Shown here: piece after piece, positions 53,379 through 62,905 of the stretch
Layout of the letters: every line of letters begins with the position of its first letter
Numbering within the stretch: the stretch's first letter is position 1
From: Faecalibacter rhinopitheci
GTDB taxonomy: Bacteria; Bacteroidota; Bacteroidia; Flavobacteriales; Weeksellaceae
DNA: 64,000 nt
Direction: 5' to 3'
Assembly (NCBI RefSeq): GCF_015234135.1
Contig: NZ_JADGIK010000006.1
Location: forward strand, 124,001 to 188,000
Made by a program: the position numbers and the translations under genes
The notes under the pieces: model-generated
Told to the model about the DNA's origin: nothing
Databases searched by the model: none
The model's input: the letters and a program-made list of their open reading frames with translations, nothing else

Positions 53379-53405
53379 AAAAGCTATCGAATTTCGATAG
53401 CTTTT
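53379..53405 (-). terminator. Terminator of the mvaA operon
   Basis: Perfect 12-bp stem AAAAGCTATCGA / TCGATAGCTTTT with loop ATT; a T-run follows on the minus strand. Confidence 0.78.
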
Positions 53406-53410
53406 CTATT

Positions 53411-53698
53411 TTATAATTTTCCTTGTTTCAAGGTTAAAATTAAATGTTGAATAATCACCACTAATCCTACAGAAACTAAAAATAACATTCCAGCTTCTAT
53501 GGCAAGTTTAGGGTTTGAACCTTCTATTTTCGAGAAGATTGCATATGCTATTGCAGCAGCGGCCATTTGCATTGTGGCACTTCTCATTCCAATTTTATTA
53601 ATTCCAGCGCGATCCTTTGGCTTAAAACCAAAAATTAATTGATGTAACGTAGGAATCAATAAACAAATGAATGCGATTAAAGTATAAGTAACTATCAT
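53411..53698 (-). CDS. Small uncharacterised membrane protein
   Basis: 95 residues with three hydrophobic segments (IVTYTLIAFICLLIPTLHQL, SATMQMAAAAIAYAIFS, MLFLVSVGLVVIIQHLIL) and the short conserved-looking FGFKPKDRAGINKIG between the first two. It overlaps the stop of the YkgJ-type gene by one base (TAATG) and ends at the operon terminator. I do not recognise a family. Confidence 0.7.
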   Translation of the reverse strand: MIVTYTLIAFICLLIPTLHQLIFGFKPKDRAGINKIGMRSATMQMAAAAIAYAIFSKIEGSNPKLAIEAGMLFLVSVGLVVIIQHLILTLKQGKL

Positions 53699-54186
53699 TA
53701 CAATTTTATTTCTTTTTGCATTTGCTCAACCACTTCATAAGTAGCAGGACAAATCAACGTGTTTTTAATCGTTAAATCATTAATTTGATAAAACTTCTTA
53801 CGATCCGTATGTGGATATTCGCGGCAAGCTTTTGGTCGATCTTCATACACCAAACAATAATTGTCCGAGTCTAAAAATGGACAAGGGGTTTGTTGCAGGA
53901 CATAATCGTTATCTTCATCAATGCGCAAATATTTCTCGATAAATTGACTTGGTTTCAAACGAAACACGTGCGCCAATCGTTCTATATCTTTATTGGTAAA
54001 TAGAGGTCCAGTGGTTTTGCAACAATTGGCACACGATAAGCAATCGATACGATCGAAAACTTCTTCGTGAATTTCCTCCATTTGTTGATCTAAATTTTTA
54101 GGTGGTTTTTTCTTTAGCTTCGCTAGAAACGCTTTGTGTTCTTTCTGTTTTTCGCGAGCTTTTTTGAAATATTCTTCTAAATTCAA
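53698..54186 (-). CDS. YkgJ family cysteine-cluster protein
   Basis: 162 residues from TTG 54186, one base after the mvaA stop; the next Met is at residue 36, so the alternative would remove the conserved basic N-terminus. Cysteines 49, 52, 55 and 56 (CLSCANCC), Cys102, Cys111 and Cys121 (PCPFLDSDNYC, KACREYP), and Cys near 145 form the family's metal or Fe-S site. The biochemical role is unknown. It is translationally linked to mvaA on one side and the small membrane protein on the other. Confidence 0.87.
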   Translation of the reverse strand: MNLEEYFKKAREKQKEHKAFLAKLKKKPPKNLDQQMEEIHEEVFDRIDCLSCANCCKTTGPLFTNKDIERLAHVFRLKPSQFIEKYLRIDEDNDYVLQQTPCPFLDSDNYCLVYEDRPKACREYPHTDRKKFYQINDLTIKNTLICPATYEVVEQMQKEIKL

Positions 54187-54187
54187 C

Positions 54188-55540
54188 CTAATCTTTTTTA
54201 ATTTCTTGTTCAGCTTTGATGCCTCTTAATTTTCCGAACTCTTCAATCACGGTATGATGAGTAACCGTTTTATCTTTAAAGAAGTTAACAAAGTATTTCT
54301 TTTCTTCTTCTGTTGCTTCTAATTGATTCAAGATATTCATCAAGTGCATTTTCATATGACCTTTCTGAATTCCAGTTGTCACTAACGAACGTAATGCTCC
54401 AAAATTTTGTGCTAATCCTGCCACTGCGACAAATCCCATTAATTCGCCAGCCGAAGGTTTACCTAATATTCCTAATGCTAATTTTACTATAGGGTGTAAT
54501 GAAGTTAATCCACCAATAGTTCCTAAAGCGGTTGGTAAATCAATCCAAAAACGGAAAATTCCGTCTTTTACTTCGCAATGTGTTAACGAAGAATATTGAC
54601 CATCTTTAGCAGCATAAGTGTGTGCACAAGCTTCAACTGCACGGAAATCATTTCCTGTAGCGATAACCACAGCATCAATTCCATTCATGATTCCTTTGTT
54701 GTGTGTTGTTGCACGATAAGGTTCAATTTCGGCGATACGAACAGCACGAGAGAATTTTTCTACGAATTCTTCAGCAGTAACATTTCCTTCCGCCAATTGT
54801 TCCACAGGACAAGAAACTTCTGCGCGTACAATACAATCGGGCGTGTAATTCGATAAAATACACATTACGATTTGTACCGATTCTTTTTCTTCTATTGTAA
54901 ATGTATCATCTGATTCGACTTCATTTTTCAATGTTTTTGCAAATTGCTCTAAACAAGAATTAATGAAATTTGCTCCCATTGAATCCACCGTTTCAAAAGA
55001 ACCTTTTATTTGGAAGTAGTTTTCTAATTCAGCCGATTTATCAATTAATTCAAGGTCTAAAATACCACCATTACGCGCACGCATATTTTTGGTGATATCA
55101 TTCGTTTCCTCGATTAATTTTGCTTTGATTGTGTTTTCAAACGTTGTTCTTAATTTTTCAACATCTCCTTCGTACATGAAATGAACGTGACCTAATTTCG
55201 TTGTTGAAAGAACTGTCGTTTTAAATCCACCACGGTCTAACCAAAACTTAGCCGCTTTAGAAGCAGCTGCAACTACAGACGATTCTTCAACCGCCATCGG
55301 AATTGTGTATAATTCGTCGTTGATTAAAAAGTTTGGCGCTAAACCAAAAGGCATATAAAAATTAGAAATTGTATTTTCAGAGAATTCGTCATGCAGTTTC
55401 TGTAAATCTGCATCGTCGTTCCAATATTGTTTTAAAGTTTGGATAGCTTTTTCATCACCATTTAGGTATTCATTCACTAACCATTCAATTTTTCCTTCTT
55501 TCGATAATTTCGAAAATCCTTGTACGGGTTGATGTGTCAT
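54188..55540 (-). CDS. mvaA: Hydroxymethylglutaryl-CoA reductase, class II
   Basis: 450 residues. It reduces HMG-CoA to mevalonate. The class II enzyme features are Glu85/86 in AVEESSVVAAASKAAKFW, Lys282 in HNKGIMNGIDA, Asp298 in ATGNDFRAVEA and His395 in QKGHMKMHLMN. The central NAD(P) domain includes DSMGANFINSCLEQF. It acts directly after HMG-CoA synthase, whose gene is at 4.5 kb in this window. It heads an operon with a YkgJ-type gene and a small membrane protein. The pathway may end in quinone side chains and cell-wall lipid carriers. Confidence 0.93.
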   Translation of the reverse strand: MTHQPVQGFSKLSKEGKIEWLVNEYLNGDEKAIQTLKQYWNDDADLQKLHDEFSENTISNFYMPFGLAPNFLINDELYTIPMAVEESSVVAAASKAAKFWLDRGGFKTTVLSTTKLGHVHFMYEGDVEKLRTTFENTIKAKLIEETNDITKNMRARNGGILDLELIDKSAELENYFQIKGSFETVDSMGANFINSCLEQFAKTLKNEVESDDTFTIEEKESVQIVMCILSNYTPDCIVRAEVSCPVEQLAEGNVTAEEFVEKFSRAVRIAEIEPYRATTHNKGIMNGIDAVVIATGNDFRAVEACAHTYAAKDGQYSSLTHCEVKDGIFRFWIDLPTALGTIGGLTSLHPIVKLALGILGKPSAGELMGFVAVAGLAQNFGALRSLVTTGIQKGHMKMHLMNILNQLEATEEEKKYFVNFFKDKTVTHHTVIEEFGKLRGIKAEQEIKKD

Positions 55541-55566
55541 ATTGGAGATTAAAATTTTAATTGTTA

Positions 55567-55574
55567 CAAAATTA
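55567..55574 (-). promoter_or_regulatory. -7 promoter element of mvaA
   Basis: CAAAATTA on the plus strand reads TAATTTTG on the minus strand, 26 bases ahead of the start. Confidence 0.5.
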
Positions 55575-55681
55575 AGAAGCTTTGTATTATAAAGTTGAAA
55601 AAATCTTCTTGAAATGCCTAATTATTTAACATTGTTTGTATAAAAGAGTAGTTGTGCGGACCTATAGAATAACTATTTTGT

Positions 55682-55689
55682 TATATTTG
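55682..55689 (+). promoter_or_regulatory. -7 promoter element (TATATTTG) of the DPP IV gene
   Basis: Exact TAnnTTTG match 31 bases ahead of the start codon. Confidence 0.5.
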
Positions 55690-55720
55690 ATTGTTTATAC
55701 ACATGTTTTAGGATAAGATT

Positions 55721-57883
55721 ATGAAAAAGACTTTATTAAGTTTTCTGGTTTGTACGGTAAGTATGTATACTTATGCACAGAAAATTACTTTAGAAAATAT
55801 TTATGGAGGAAAGTACAGCGAACGTGGTTTGCGTGGTGTGAACTCGATGAATGATGGAGAAAATTATACCGTTTTAACGGAACAAGGTTTAATGAAGAAA
55901 ACGTATCAATCGACATTGAACAAATCCATCGATAAAGACGTTGTTTTAGTTCCTGGAAAATTCCAAGGGTATGATTTTTCTTCGGATGAACGCTATGTTT
56001 TATTACAAAATAATGCAGAGAGTATTTTCCGACACTCATTTACTGCGACGTATGAAGTGTACGATACACAAACAAAATCTAAAGTGAAAGTTTTTGATGG
56101 AAAATCGATTCAAGAACCTTTATTCTCACCAGATGCTTCTAAAGTCGCATTTGCTTACGAGAACAATTTATATGTTCAAGATTTAAAATCGAATCAAGTT
56201 ACTCAAATCACAAAAGATGGAAAGAAAAATGAAATCATCAACGGGATTTGTGATTGGGTGTACGAAGAAGAATTTGGATTTGTTCGTCATTTCGATTGGA
56301 ATGCAGATGGAACAGCTTTAGCTTTTGTTCGTTTTGATGAATCGAAAGTAAAAGAAATTAATATTCCGATTTACTACAACAATTTATACCCTCAAGAATT
56401 AAAATTCAAATATCCAAAAGCGGGTGAAGATAATTCGGACGTGTCGTTACACGTGTACAACGTGAAATCGAACACAACGGATAAAGTTGATTTAGGATCA
56501 GTACAGAATTATTACATTCCTCAAATTAAATTCTCCAAGAAATCGAATTTATTAACTGTTGTTACTTCAAACCGTCACCACAACAATGTAGATGTTTCGT
56601 TTTATGATATCAATACCAAAAAAGTAAACAAGCTATTTACTGAGACAAACAAAGCGTGGATTGAAACGGATAATTTTACGTTAGAATTTTTAGCAGATAA
56701 TTCATTCTTATGGACATCGGAGCGTGATGGAAATAACCACATTTACCATTATGCTGACAATGGAAAGTTAATCCGTCAGATTACAAAAGGAGATTGGGAA
56801 GTGACGCGTTATTACGGATATAATTCTGCAAACAAAACGATTTATTACCAATCGACAGCAAATAATGGAAAACGAGTTTCGACGGAGCGTCAGATTTTCG
56901 GTATTTCGTTAGACGGAAAGAAAACAACACAATTAACAAAATTAGCGGGAACAAATAATGCTGCGTTCTCTAAGAACTTTACATATTTCATCAACACATT
57001 TTCTAATATCGAAACACCACGAACAATTAGTTTAGTTGAAACGAAAACGGCGAAAGATTTAGGAATCATTATGAATAATGATCATGTGAAGCAACGCGTA
57101 CAAGCAGATAATATCGGAACGAAAGAATTATTTACGGTTAAAACTCCGGCAGGAAATGAGTTAAATGCCTATGTGATAAAACCTAAAGATTTTGATCCAA
57201 ACAAAAAATATCCTGTTTTAATGTATCAATATTCAGGGCCAGGTTCTCAAAATGTAAATAACACATGGCAATCAACCAATGATTATTGGCATCAATTGTT
57301 AGCACAAGAAGGATACTTGGTATTTTGTGTGGATGGACGTGGAACAGGATACAAGGGTGAAGCCTTCAAAAAAGTAACGTACATGCAATTGGGGAAATAT
57401 GAGGTAGAAGATCAAATTGCAGCAGCTGTTGAAATCGGTAAATTACCTTATGTGGATGCAAGCCGAATCGGAATTTGGGGATGGTCGTTTGGAGGTTATA
57501 TGTCGTCGAATGTTTTATTCAAAGGCAACGATGTATTCAAAGCGGCGATTGCAGTTGCACCGGTTACAAACTGGCGTTTTTACGATACAGTTTACACGGA
57601 ACGTTTCATGCGTACGCCACAAGAAAATGCTTCTGGGTATGATGACAATTCCCCGATTAACCACGTGGATAAATTCAATAAAGGAAGTTTCTTGTTAGTG
57701 CACGGAACGGCAGATGATAATGTACACCCACAAAATGCATTTGAATTATCAGAAGCCTTAATCCAAGCCAATAAAGATTTCCAAATGCTATATTACACGG
57801 ATAAAGATCATGGAATTTATGGTGGAAATACAAGAGTTCATCTGTACCGTCAAATGACTAATTTTTTAAAGAATAATTTATAA
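55721..57883 (+). CDS. Dipeptidyl peptidase IV (S9B family), exported
   Basis: 720 residues with signal peptide MKKTLLSFLVCTVSMYTYAQ. The N-terminal propeller carries the double-Glu motif VYEEEFGFVRHFDW that anchors the substrate N-terminus. The hydrolase domain has Ser589 (GWSFGGYMSS), Asp665/666 (HGTADDNVHPQNA) and His697 (KDHGIYGG). It releases Xaa-Pro/Xaa-Ala dipeptides from N-termini in the periplasm. A POT-family transporter follows after 27 bases with no terminator between them, a direct link of dipeptide release and uptake. Confidence 0.94.
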   Translation: MKKTLLSFLVCTVSMYTYAQKITLENIYGGKYSERGLRGVNSMNDGENYTVLTEQGLMKKTYQSTLNKSIDKDVVLVPGKFQGYDFSSDERYVLLQNNAESIFRHSFTATYEVYDTQTKSKVKVFDGKSIQEPLFSPDASKVAFAYENNLYVQDLKSNQVTQITKDGKKNEIINGICDWVYEEEFGFVRHFDWNADGTALAFVRFDESKVKEINIPIYYNNLYPQELKFKYPKAGEDNSDVSLHVYNVKSNTTDKVDLGSVQNYYIPQIKFSKKSNLLTVVTSNRHHNNVDVSFYDINTKKVNKLFTETNKAWIETDNFTLEFLADNSFLWTSERDGNNHIYHYADNGKLIRQITKGDWEVTRYYGYNSANKTIYYQSTANNGKRVSTERQIFGISLDGKKTTQLTKLAGTNNAAFSKNFTYFINTFSNIETPRTISLVETKTAKDLGIIMNNDHVKQRVQADNIGTKELFTVKTPAGNELNAYVIKPKDFDPNKKYPVLMYQYSGPGSQNVNNTWQSTNDYWHQLLAQEGYLVFCVDGRGTGYKGEAFKKVTYMQLGKYEVEDQIAAAVEIGKLPYVDASRIGIWGWSFGGYMSSNVLFKGNDVFKAAIAVAPVTNWRFYDTVYTERFMRTPQENASGYDDNSPINHVDKFNKGSFLLVHGTADDNVHPQNAFELSEALIQANKDFQMLYYTDKDHGIYGGNTRVHLYRQMTNFLKNNL

Positions 57884-57910
57884 ATTCAAAACAAAACAAA
57901 AACACAAAAT

Positions 57911-59494
57911 ATGAGTCAAGACAAAAGTTTAGTTAACCATCTCCATAGTCTGGGGATGGACGACAAAATGGTAAATGGACATCCTGCAGGATTGTTTGTA
58001 TTATTCTTTACAGAAATGTGGGAGCGTTTCAGTTATTACGGCATGCGCGCTTTACTAACATTATTTTTAATCAGTACAATTGCGTCTGGTGGATGGGAAT
58101 GGACCAATTCAGAAGCAATGAAATTATATGGGACTTATACGGGATTAGTTTATTTAACACCATTATTAGGTGGAATCATCGCAGATAAATTAACAGGATA
58201 TAAAAGAGCCATTTTAATTGGTGCGTTTATTATGACTTTGGGTCATTTATCAATGGCATTCGAAGGGATAGCTCCTTGGTTTTTTTATTTAGGATTAGGT
58301 TTAATGATTTTAGGAAATGGAATGTTTAAACCAAATATTTCTTCGATGGTAGGAAATTTATATCCAGATACAAGTGCAAAGAAAGATGCAGGATATACAA
58401 TTTTCTATATGGGAATTAACGCTGGTGCATTCTTAGGAATGTTATTGTGTGGATATATTGGTGAAAAAGTAGGGTGGCATTATGGATTTGGATTAGCAGG
58501 TATTTTTATGTTTTTTGGTATGTTACAATTTTATTTCGGTGAAAAGATTTTCGGAATTGTAGGAGAGTCTCCAAAAGATGTCCAAGCATTTCATGATAAA
58601 AAGATTGCAAATAATGAAGAAGTAGAAGAAGAAATTCCAGCTAATGTTTCTAGAGATCGTTTAATTGTAATTGCTGTATTAATGATTGCAAGTATCGTTT
58701 TCTTTTTAGCTTTTGAGCAAGCAGGAGGATCAATGTCAATTTTCGCAAAAGATTATACGCAACGTGTTTTAGAAGGAAACGCTGCTACAACTTTTAAGTG
58801 GGTGGATACTATTTTAACCATTGTTCCAATTGCTATAGTTACATTAGTTTTATATGCATTAGCAAAGAAAATTTATAAACAATATCCATTAACGATTATT
58901 TTCACTGCGATTTCTTTTGTTATTATTTGGGGATTAGGTTTATGGAAAATTTTTAGAGAGTTTAATTCAGTAGAGACGGAAGTAGCAGCATCTTGGTTCC
59001 AAATATTAAATTCATTTTTTATTATTGCATTAGCCTCTTCTTTTAGTAAGTTTTGGGAAAAAATATGGAACCCATCAGGTCCTGTGAAATTTGCGCTAGG
59101 TTTACTCTTAGTAGGAATTGGATTTGCAGCATTAGCTTATGGAGCAATGGAAATTCCTCAAGGTGCTAAGACAGCAACAGTAAGTATGGTATGGTTAATT
59201 ATTGCTTATTTCTTCCATACAACAGGGGAATTATGCTTATCGCCAGTAGGATTATCATACGTTTCTAAATTATCACCAAAGAAATTTATCGGATTATTAT
59301 TCGGATTCTGGTTCTGTGCTTCTGCCATTGCCAATTTTATAGGAGGGTTCTTAGGATCTTATATTGATGAGATTGTAGAAACACATTCAATGTCTTATTT
59401 CTTTATGATTTTTGCAATTATTCCTGCTGTGACTGCATTAATTTTAATGGGATTAAATCCAATATTAAAACGAATGATGCACGGAATAAATTAA
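57911..59494 (+). CDS. POT family peptide:proton symporter (copy 1)
   Basis: 527 residues with about 14 helices. The POT signature FTEMWERFSYYGMRALLTLF (ExxERFxYYG) is near residue 36, the second motif GLMILGNGMFKPNISSMVGN near 130, and the substrate-site FEQAGGSMSIFAKDY near 265. It imports di- and tripeptides with protons. It is co-transcribed with the DPP IV gene and ends at a terminator. Confidence 0.93.
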   Translation: MSQDKSLVNHLHSLGMDDKMVNGHPAGLFVLFFTEMWERFSYYGMRALLTLFLISTIASGGWEWTNSEAMKLYGTYTGLVYLTPLLGGIIADKLTGYKRAILIGAFIMTLGHLSMAFEGIAPWFFYLGLGLMILGNGMFKPNISSMVGNLYPDTSAKKDAGYTIFYMGINAGAFLGMLLCGYIGEKVGWHYGFGLAGIFMFFGMLQFYFGEKIFGIVGESPKDVQAFHDKKIANNEEVEEEIPANVSRDRLIVIAVLMIASIVFFLAFEQAGGSMSIFAKDYTQRVLEGNAATTFKWVDTILTIVPIAIVTLVLYALAKKIYKQYPLTIIFTAISFVIIWGLGLWKIFREFNSVETEVAASWFQILNSFFIIALASSFSKFWEKIWNPSGPVKFALGLLLVGIGFAALAYGAMEIPQGAKTATVSMVWLIIAYFFHTTGELCLSPVGLSYVSKLSPKKFIGLLFGFWFCASAIANFIGGFLGSYIDEIVETHSMSYFFMIFAIIPAVTALILMGLNPILKRMMHGIN

Positions 59495-59521
59495 TGATTA
59501 AGTAAAAAAGATTTAATAAAT

Positions 59522-59555
59522 AAAAAAAACCTCTGCTTTATCGGAGGTTTTTTTT
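59522..59555 (+). terminator. Terminator after POT copy 1
   Basis: A-rich/T-rich stem with core ACCTCTG / CGGAGGT (one G-U pair), a 6-base loop and a run of T, separating the first transporter unit from the next two. Confidence 0.75.
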
Positions 59556-59610
59556 ATTTTCGTTGATTGCTAAGATTATGTTAAAACAATTTTAGCGTAG
59601 AATATTTATT

Positions 59611-61095
59611 ATGAGTCAAAAATTAACATTAGAACAAATCCAAAATTTTGAGGGTAAATACCCCAAACAACTTTGGCATTTGTTTATGGTAGAGATGTGG
59701 GAACGTTTTTGTTTCTACGGAATGAGGGGGGTACTTGCCATTTTTATGGTAGAGATGTTGGGACTTACAGATGTAGAATCTAATTTGAAATATGGTGCTA
59801 TTCAAGCTTTTGTATATGCCTTTACTTTCGTAGGAGGAATTTTTGCTGATAAAATTTTAGGATTCAAAAAATCATTAATATTCGGTGGATTAGTCATGAT
59901 TGCCGGAAACTTACTGATCGCAGCAGATCCACACCACTTCTTTTACTACGGAATAACATTGAGTATCATTGGTACAGGATTTTTTAAACCAAATATTTCT
60001 TCAATGGTTGGGGAATTGTACAAAGAAGGTGATCCACGACGTGATGCAGGATTTGGATTATTCTATTCCGGAATTAATATTGGAGCCTTTTTAGGAGGGT
60101 TTGTTTGTGTATTATTGGGTAAACAGGTAGGATGGAACTATGCCTTCTTAGCAGCTGGATTGGTTATGATTATCGGTGTGATTTTATTCTTATTCATTCG
60201 AAAAGAGTTAGGTCCAATTGGTGATTCGCCATTGATTAATTTAGAACCAGCTAAACGTTTGACAAGAGAAATTGCAGTTTATGCAGGAGCTTTGGTTTGT
60301 ATTCCATTAATTTATATAATGATACAAAACACTTCTTACACAGACATGTTTATGTTTACAGTAGGTCCTTTAGCTGTAATTTATTACTTGTATCAATTAT
60401 ACAAAATCCCGAGTTCTAAAGATAAAAGGAAGTTTATTGCTGCCTTTATCATGATTGCTTTATCAATTATTTTCTTTGCAATTTTTGAACAATCGGGAGG
60501 TTCTTTAGCATTGTTTGCAAATAAAAATTTACATTCAACATTGTTCTCACTTCCAATGGATCCGAACATTGTAAATAATAGTGCAAACTCATTATATGTT
60601 ATCATCTTTTCACCATTATTAGGTTTAGTATGGTTATGGATGGCAAAACGTAGAATAGAACCTAATACTGTAGTAAAGTTTGGATTAGCTTTCATCATGT
60701 TAGCAGCTGCATACTACATTTTTTACACAACAAGATTCTTTGCAGATAGTGAAGGAAGAACTTCTTTAGAGATTTTTGCACTAGCATATTTTGTAGTTAC
60801 AATTTCAGAATTGTGTCTTTCTCCAATTGGCTTATCCATGGTAACAAAATTATCTCCTAAACATTTGGGTGGTATGATGATGGGATTATGGTTTTTAGCA
60901 TCAGCGTATGGACAATATCTAGCCGGAATTATTGGTGCAGGGATGTCTACGCCAAACGATAATGCTTCATTACTAGAAAAGCTTTCAGCTTATACAGATG
61001 GTTACCAACAATTGGCAATATATTCATTAGTTGCAGGAATAATTGTTATAGCTATATCACCATTGATTCGCAAATTAATGCAAGAAGTAAAATAA
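59611..61095 (+). CDS. POT family peptide:proton symporter (copy 2)
   Basis: 494 residues. ExxERFxYYG appears as FMVEMWERFCFYGMRGVLAI near residue 30, GTGFFKPNISSMVGELYKEG near 125 and FEQSGGSLALFANKN near 295. It is more distant from the other two copies and lacks their common N-terminal lead (LGHPSGLFVLFF type). The differences in the central substrate region suggest a different peptide preference. It is followed after 26 bases by copy 3. Confidence 0.93.
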   Translation: MSQKLTLEQIQNFEGKYPKQLWHLFMVEMWERFCFYGMRGVLAIFMVEMLGLTDVESNLKYGAIQAFVYAFTFVGGIFADKILGFKKSLIFGGLVMIAGNLLIAADPHHFFYYGITLSIIGTGFFKPNISSMVGELYKEGDPRRDAGFGLFYSGINIGAFLGGFVCVLLGKQVGWNYAFLAAGLVMIIGVILFLFIRKELGPIGDSPLINLEPAKRLTREIAVYAGALVCIPLIYIMIQNTSYTDMFMFTVGPLAVIYYLYQLYKIPSSKDKRKFIAAFIMIALSIIFFAIFEQSGGSLALFANKNLHSTLFSLPMDPNIVNNSANSLYVIIFSPLLGLVWLWMAKRRIEPNTVVKFGLAFIMLAAAYYIFYTTRFFADSEGRTSLEIFALAYFVVTISELCLSPIGLSMVTKLSPKHLGGMMMGLWFLASAYGQYLAGIIGAGMSTPNDNASLLEKLSAYTDGYQQLAIYSLVAGIIVIAISPLIRKLMQEVK

Positions 61096-61121
61096 GAATA
61101 AACGAAAAATAAATAACAAAC

Positions 61122-62891
61122 ATGAGCGCACTTAAGGAACAAAACTTTTTTGACTCTAAAGTACTAGGACATCCCTCGGGATTGTTCGTACTTTTCTTCA
61201 CAGAAATGTGGGAACGTTTCTCTTTTTATGGGATGCGTGTATTATTAATTAACTTCTTAACATCAGCAATCCTTTCAGATAAAGGACCTTTATTCAACGG
61301 TTGGGGTTGGGATGCAGAACAAGCAGGTGCTCTTTATGGTACATATGCGATGTTATTATATATTACACCAATCTTTGGAGGAATATTAGCCGATAAATAT
61401 TTAGGTTATCGATGGGCAGTAGTAATTGGAGCTATTATAATGACTATAGGTCATGCTTCTATGGCACTAGATGCGCCAATTTTTATGTACATAGGATTAG
61501 CTTGTTTGGTAATTGGTACAGGATTCTTTAAACCTAATATGACTTCAATTTTATCCGAAATGTATAAAAACTATCCTGAGAAAAAGGATGGTGCGTACAC
61601 TATTTTTTACATGGGGGTAAACGCTGGAGCATTCTTTGGAATGATGTTATGTGGTTATCTAGCTGAAAAAATCGGATGGCACTGGGGATTTGGTTTAGCT
61701 GGTATTTTTATGTTACTAGGTACATTACAATTCTGGTTTGCAAAACCAATTTTCGGTACAATTGGAGATCCACCAACAGCGGAACAAAAAGCTGCTGCAG
61801 CAAAATTAGGAGCAGAATCAACAGATCCTAATGATAAATTAAATCCATTTACATTAGTAGATAAAATTTTAATTGGAGTAATGACTTTATTAGGTTTAGG
61901 ATATGCATTTAATGATCCTTTATCTAAAGCAGGAGATATCAATCTATTCAACTTTAAAGTAGGATCTTTAGCAGGACAAGATTTTGTAATCCTTGTTGCG
62001 TTAATCTTATTTTTAGGTGTAGTAATTTCACGTTTAACACGTTATACAAAAGTAGTTCGTGATCGTATGATTGCGGTAATTATCTTCGCATTTTTTGTGA
62101 TTTTCTTCTGGATGTCTTTCGAGCAAGGAGCATCTTCATTGGTGATTTTTGCACGAGATAATGTAGATCGTACTTTAGAAGGTACTTCTTTAACTATATT
62201 TAATATCATAAATGCTGGTTTAACAATTATTCCATTAGCTATTATTACTTACGTGGTAGGGAAATTAACGCAACAAACATTTGGAAAAGCACCCTTATCT
62301 AACGTTGTTCAAATTCTATGTTTTGTAGGGATTTGGGGAATTGCAATTTGGATGTTGTACCGTGAGTTTACAGCGACTTCATCAGAGATTACAGTATCAT
62401 GGTTTTCGATCTTAAATTCATTCTTTATTATTGCATTTGCATCCTCAGTTTCTAAAATTTGGGATTCTAAATTAAATCCTCCAGCAGCTGTAAAATATGG
62501 TTTAGGATTAATTATTATGGCGATTGGTTTCGGATTATTAGCATTCGGATCTCATGGAATTCAAGAAGGAGTTAAAGTATCAATGATTTGGTTAGTATTA
62601 GCATACTTATTCCACACATTAGGAGAGTTATTCTTATCACCAGTAGGATTATCTTATGTGTCTAAATTAGTACCTGCACGTATGATTGCATTTATGTTTG
62701 GGATGTGGTACTTAGCGATTGCAATTGGTAACAAATTAGCTGCAATTATCGGTGGTCAAATCGAAAATATTACAAATAATTACTCGTTATCAACTTTCTT
62801 CTTAATCTTTACAGTAGTTCCTATTGTAGCAGGATTACTTGTAATGGCATTAAACCCAGTATTGAAGAAATTAATGCACGGCGTTAAATAA
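61122..62891 (+). CDS. POT family peptide:proton symporter (copy 3)
   Basis: 589 residues, the longest of the three. FTEMWERFSFYGMRVLLINF is near residue 27, GTGFFKPNMTSILSEMYKNY near 137 and FEQGASSLVIFARDN near 340. A longer hydrophilic insert between the halves (EQKAAAAKLGAESTDPNDKL) explains the extra length. It resembles copy 1 more than copy 2 (HPSGLFVLFFTEMWERFS). Lies 26 bases after copy 2 and 14 before the thioredoxin-like gene, probably one transcript. Confidence 0.93.
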   Translation: MSALKEQNFFDSKVLGHPSGLFVLFFTEMWERFSFYGMRVLLINFLTSAILSDKGPLFNGWGWDAEQAGALYGTYAMLLYITPIFGGILADKYLGYRWAVVIGAIIMTIGHASMALDAPIFMYIGLACLVIGTGFFKPNMTSILSEMYKNYPEKKDGAYTIFYMGVNAGAFFGMMLCGYLAEKIGWHWGFGLAGIFMLLGTLQFWFAKPIFGTIGDPPTAEQKAAAAKLGAESTDPNDKLNPFTLVDKILIGVMTLLGLGYAFNDPLSKAGDINLFNFKVGSLAGQDFVILVALILFLGVVISRLTRYTKVVRDRMIAVIIFAFFVIFFWMSFEQGASSLVIFARDNVDRTLEGTSLTIFNIINAGLTIIPLAIITYVVGKLTQQTFGKAPLSNVVQILCFVGIWGIAIWMLYREFTATSSEITVSWFSILNSFFIIAFASSVSKIWDSKLNPPAAVKYGLGLIIMAIGFGLLAFGSHGIQEGVKVSMIWLVLAYLFHTLGELFLSPVGLSYVSKLVPARMIAFMFGMWYLAIAIGNKLAAIIGGQIENITNNYSLSTFFLIFTVVPIVAGLLVMALNPVLKKLMHGVK

Positions 62892-62905
62892 TAAAACAAA
62901 GACTT

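Noticed and set aside
54596-54856. Plus-strand frame of 86 residues inside mvaA
   Set aside because: Shadow frame antisense to conserved HMG-CoA reductase sequence.
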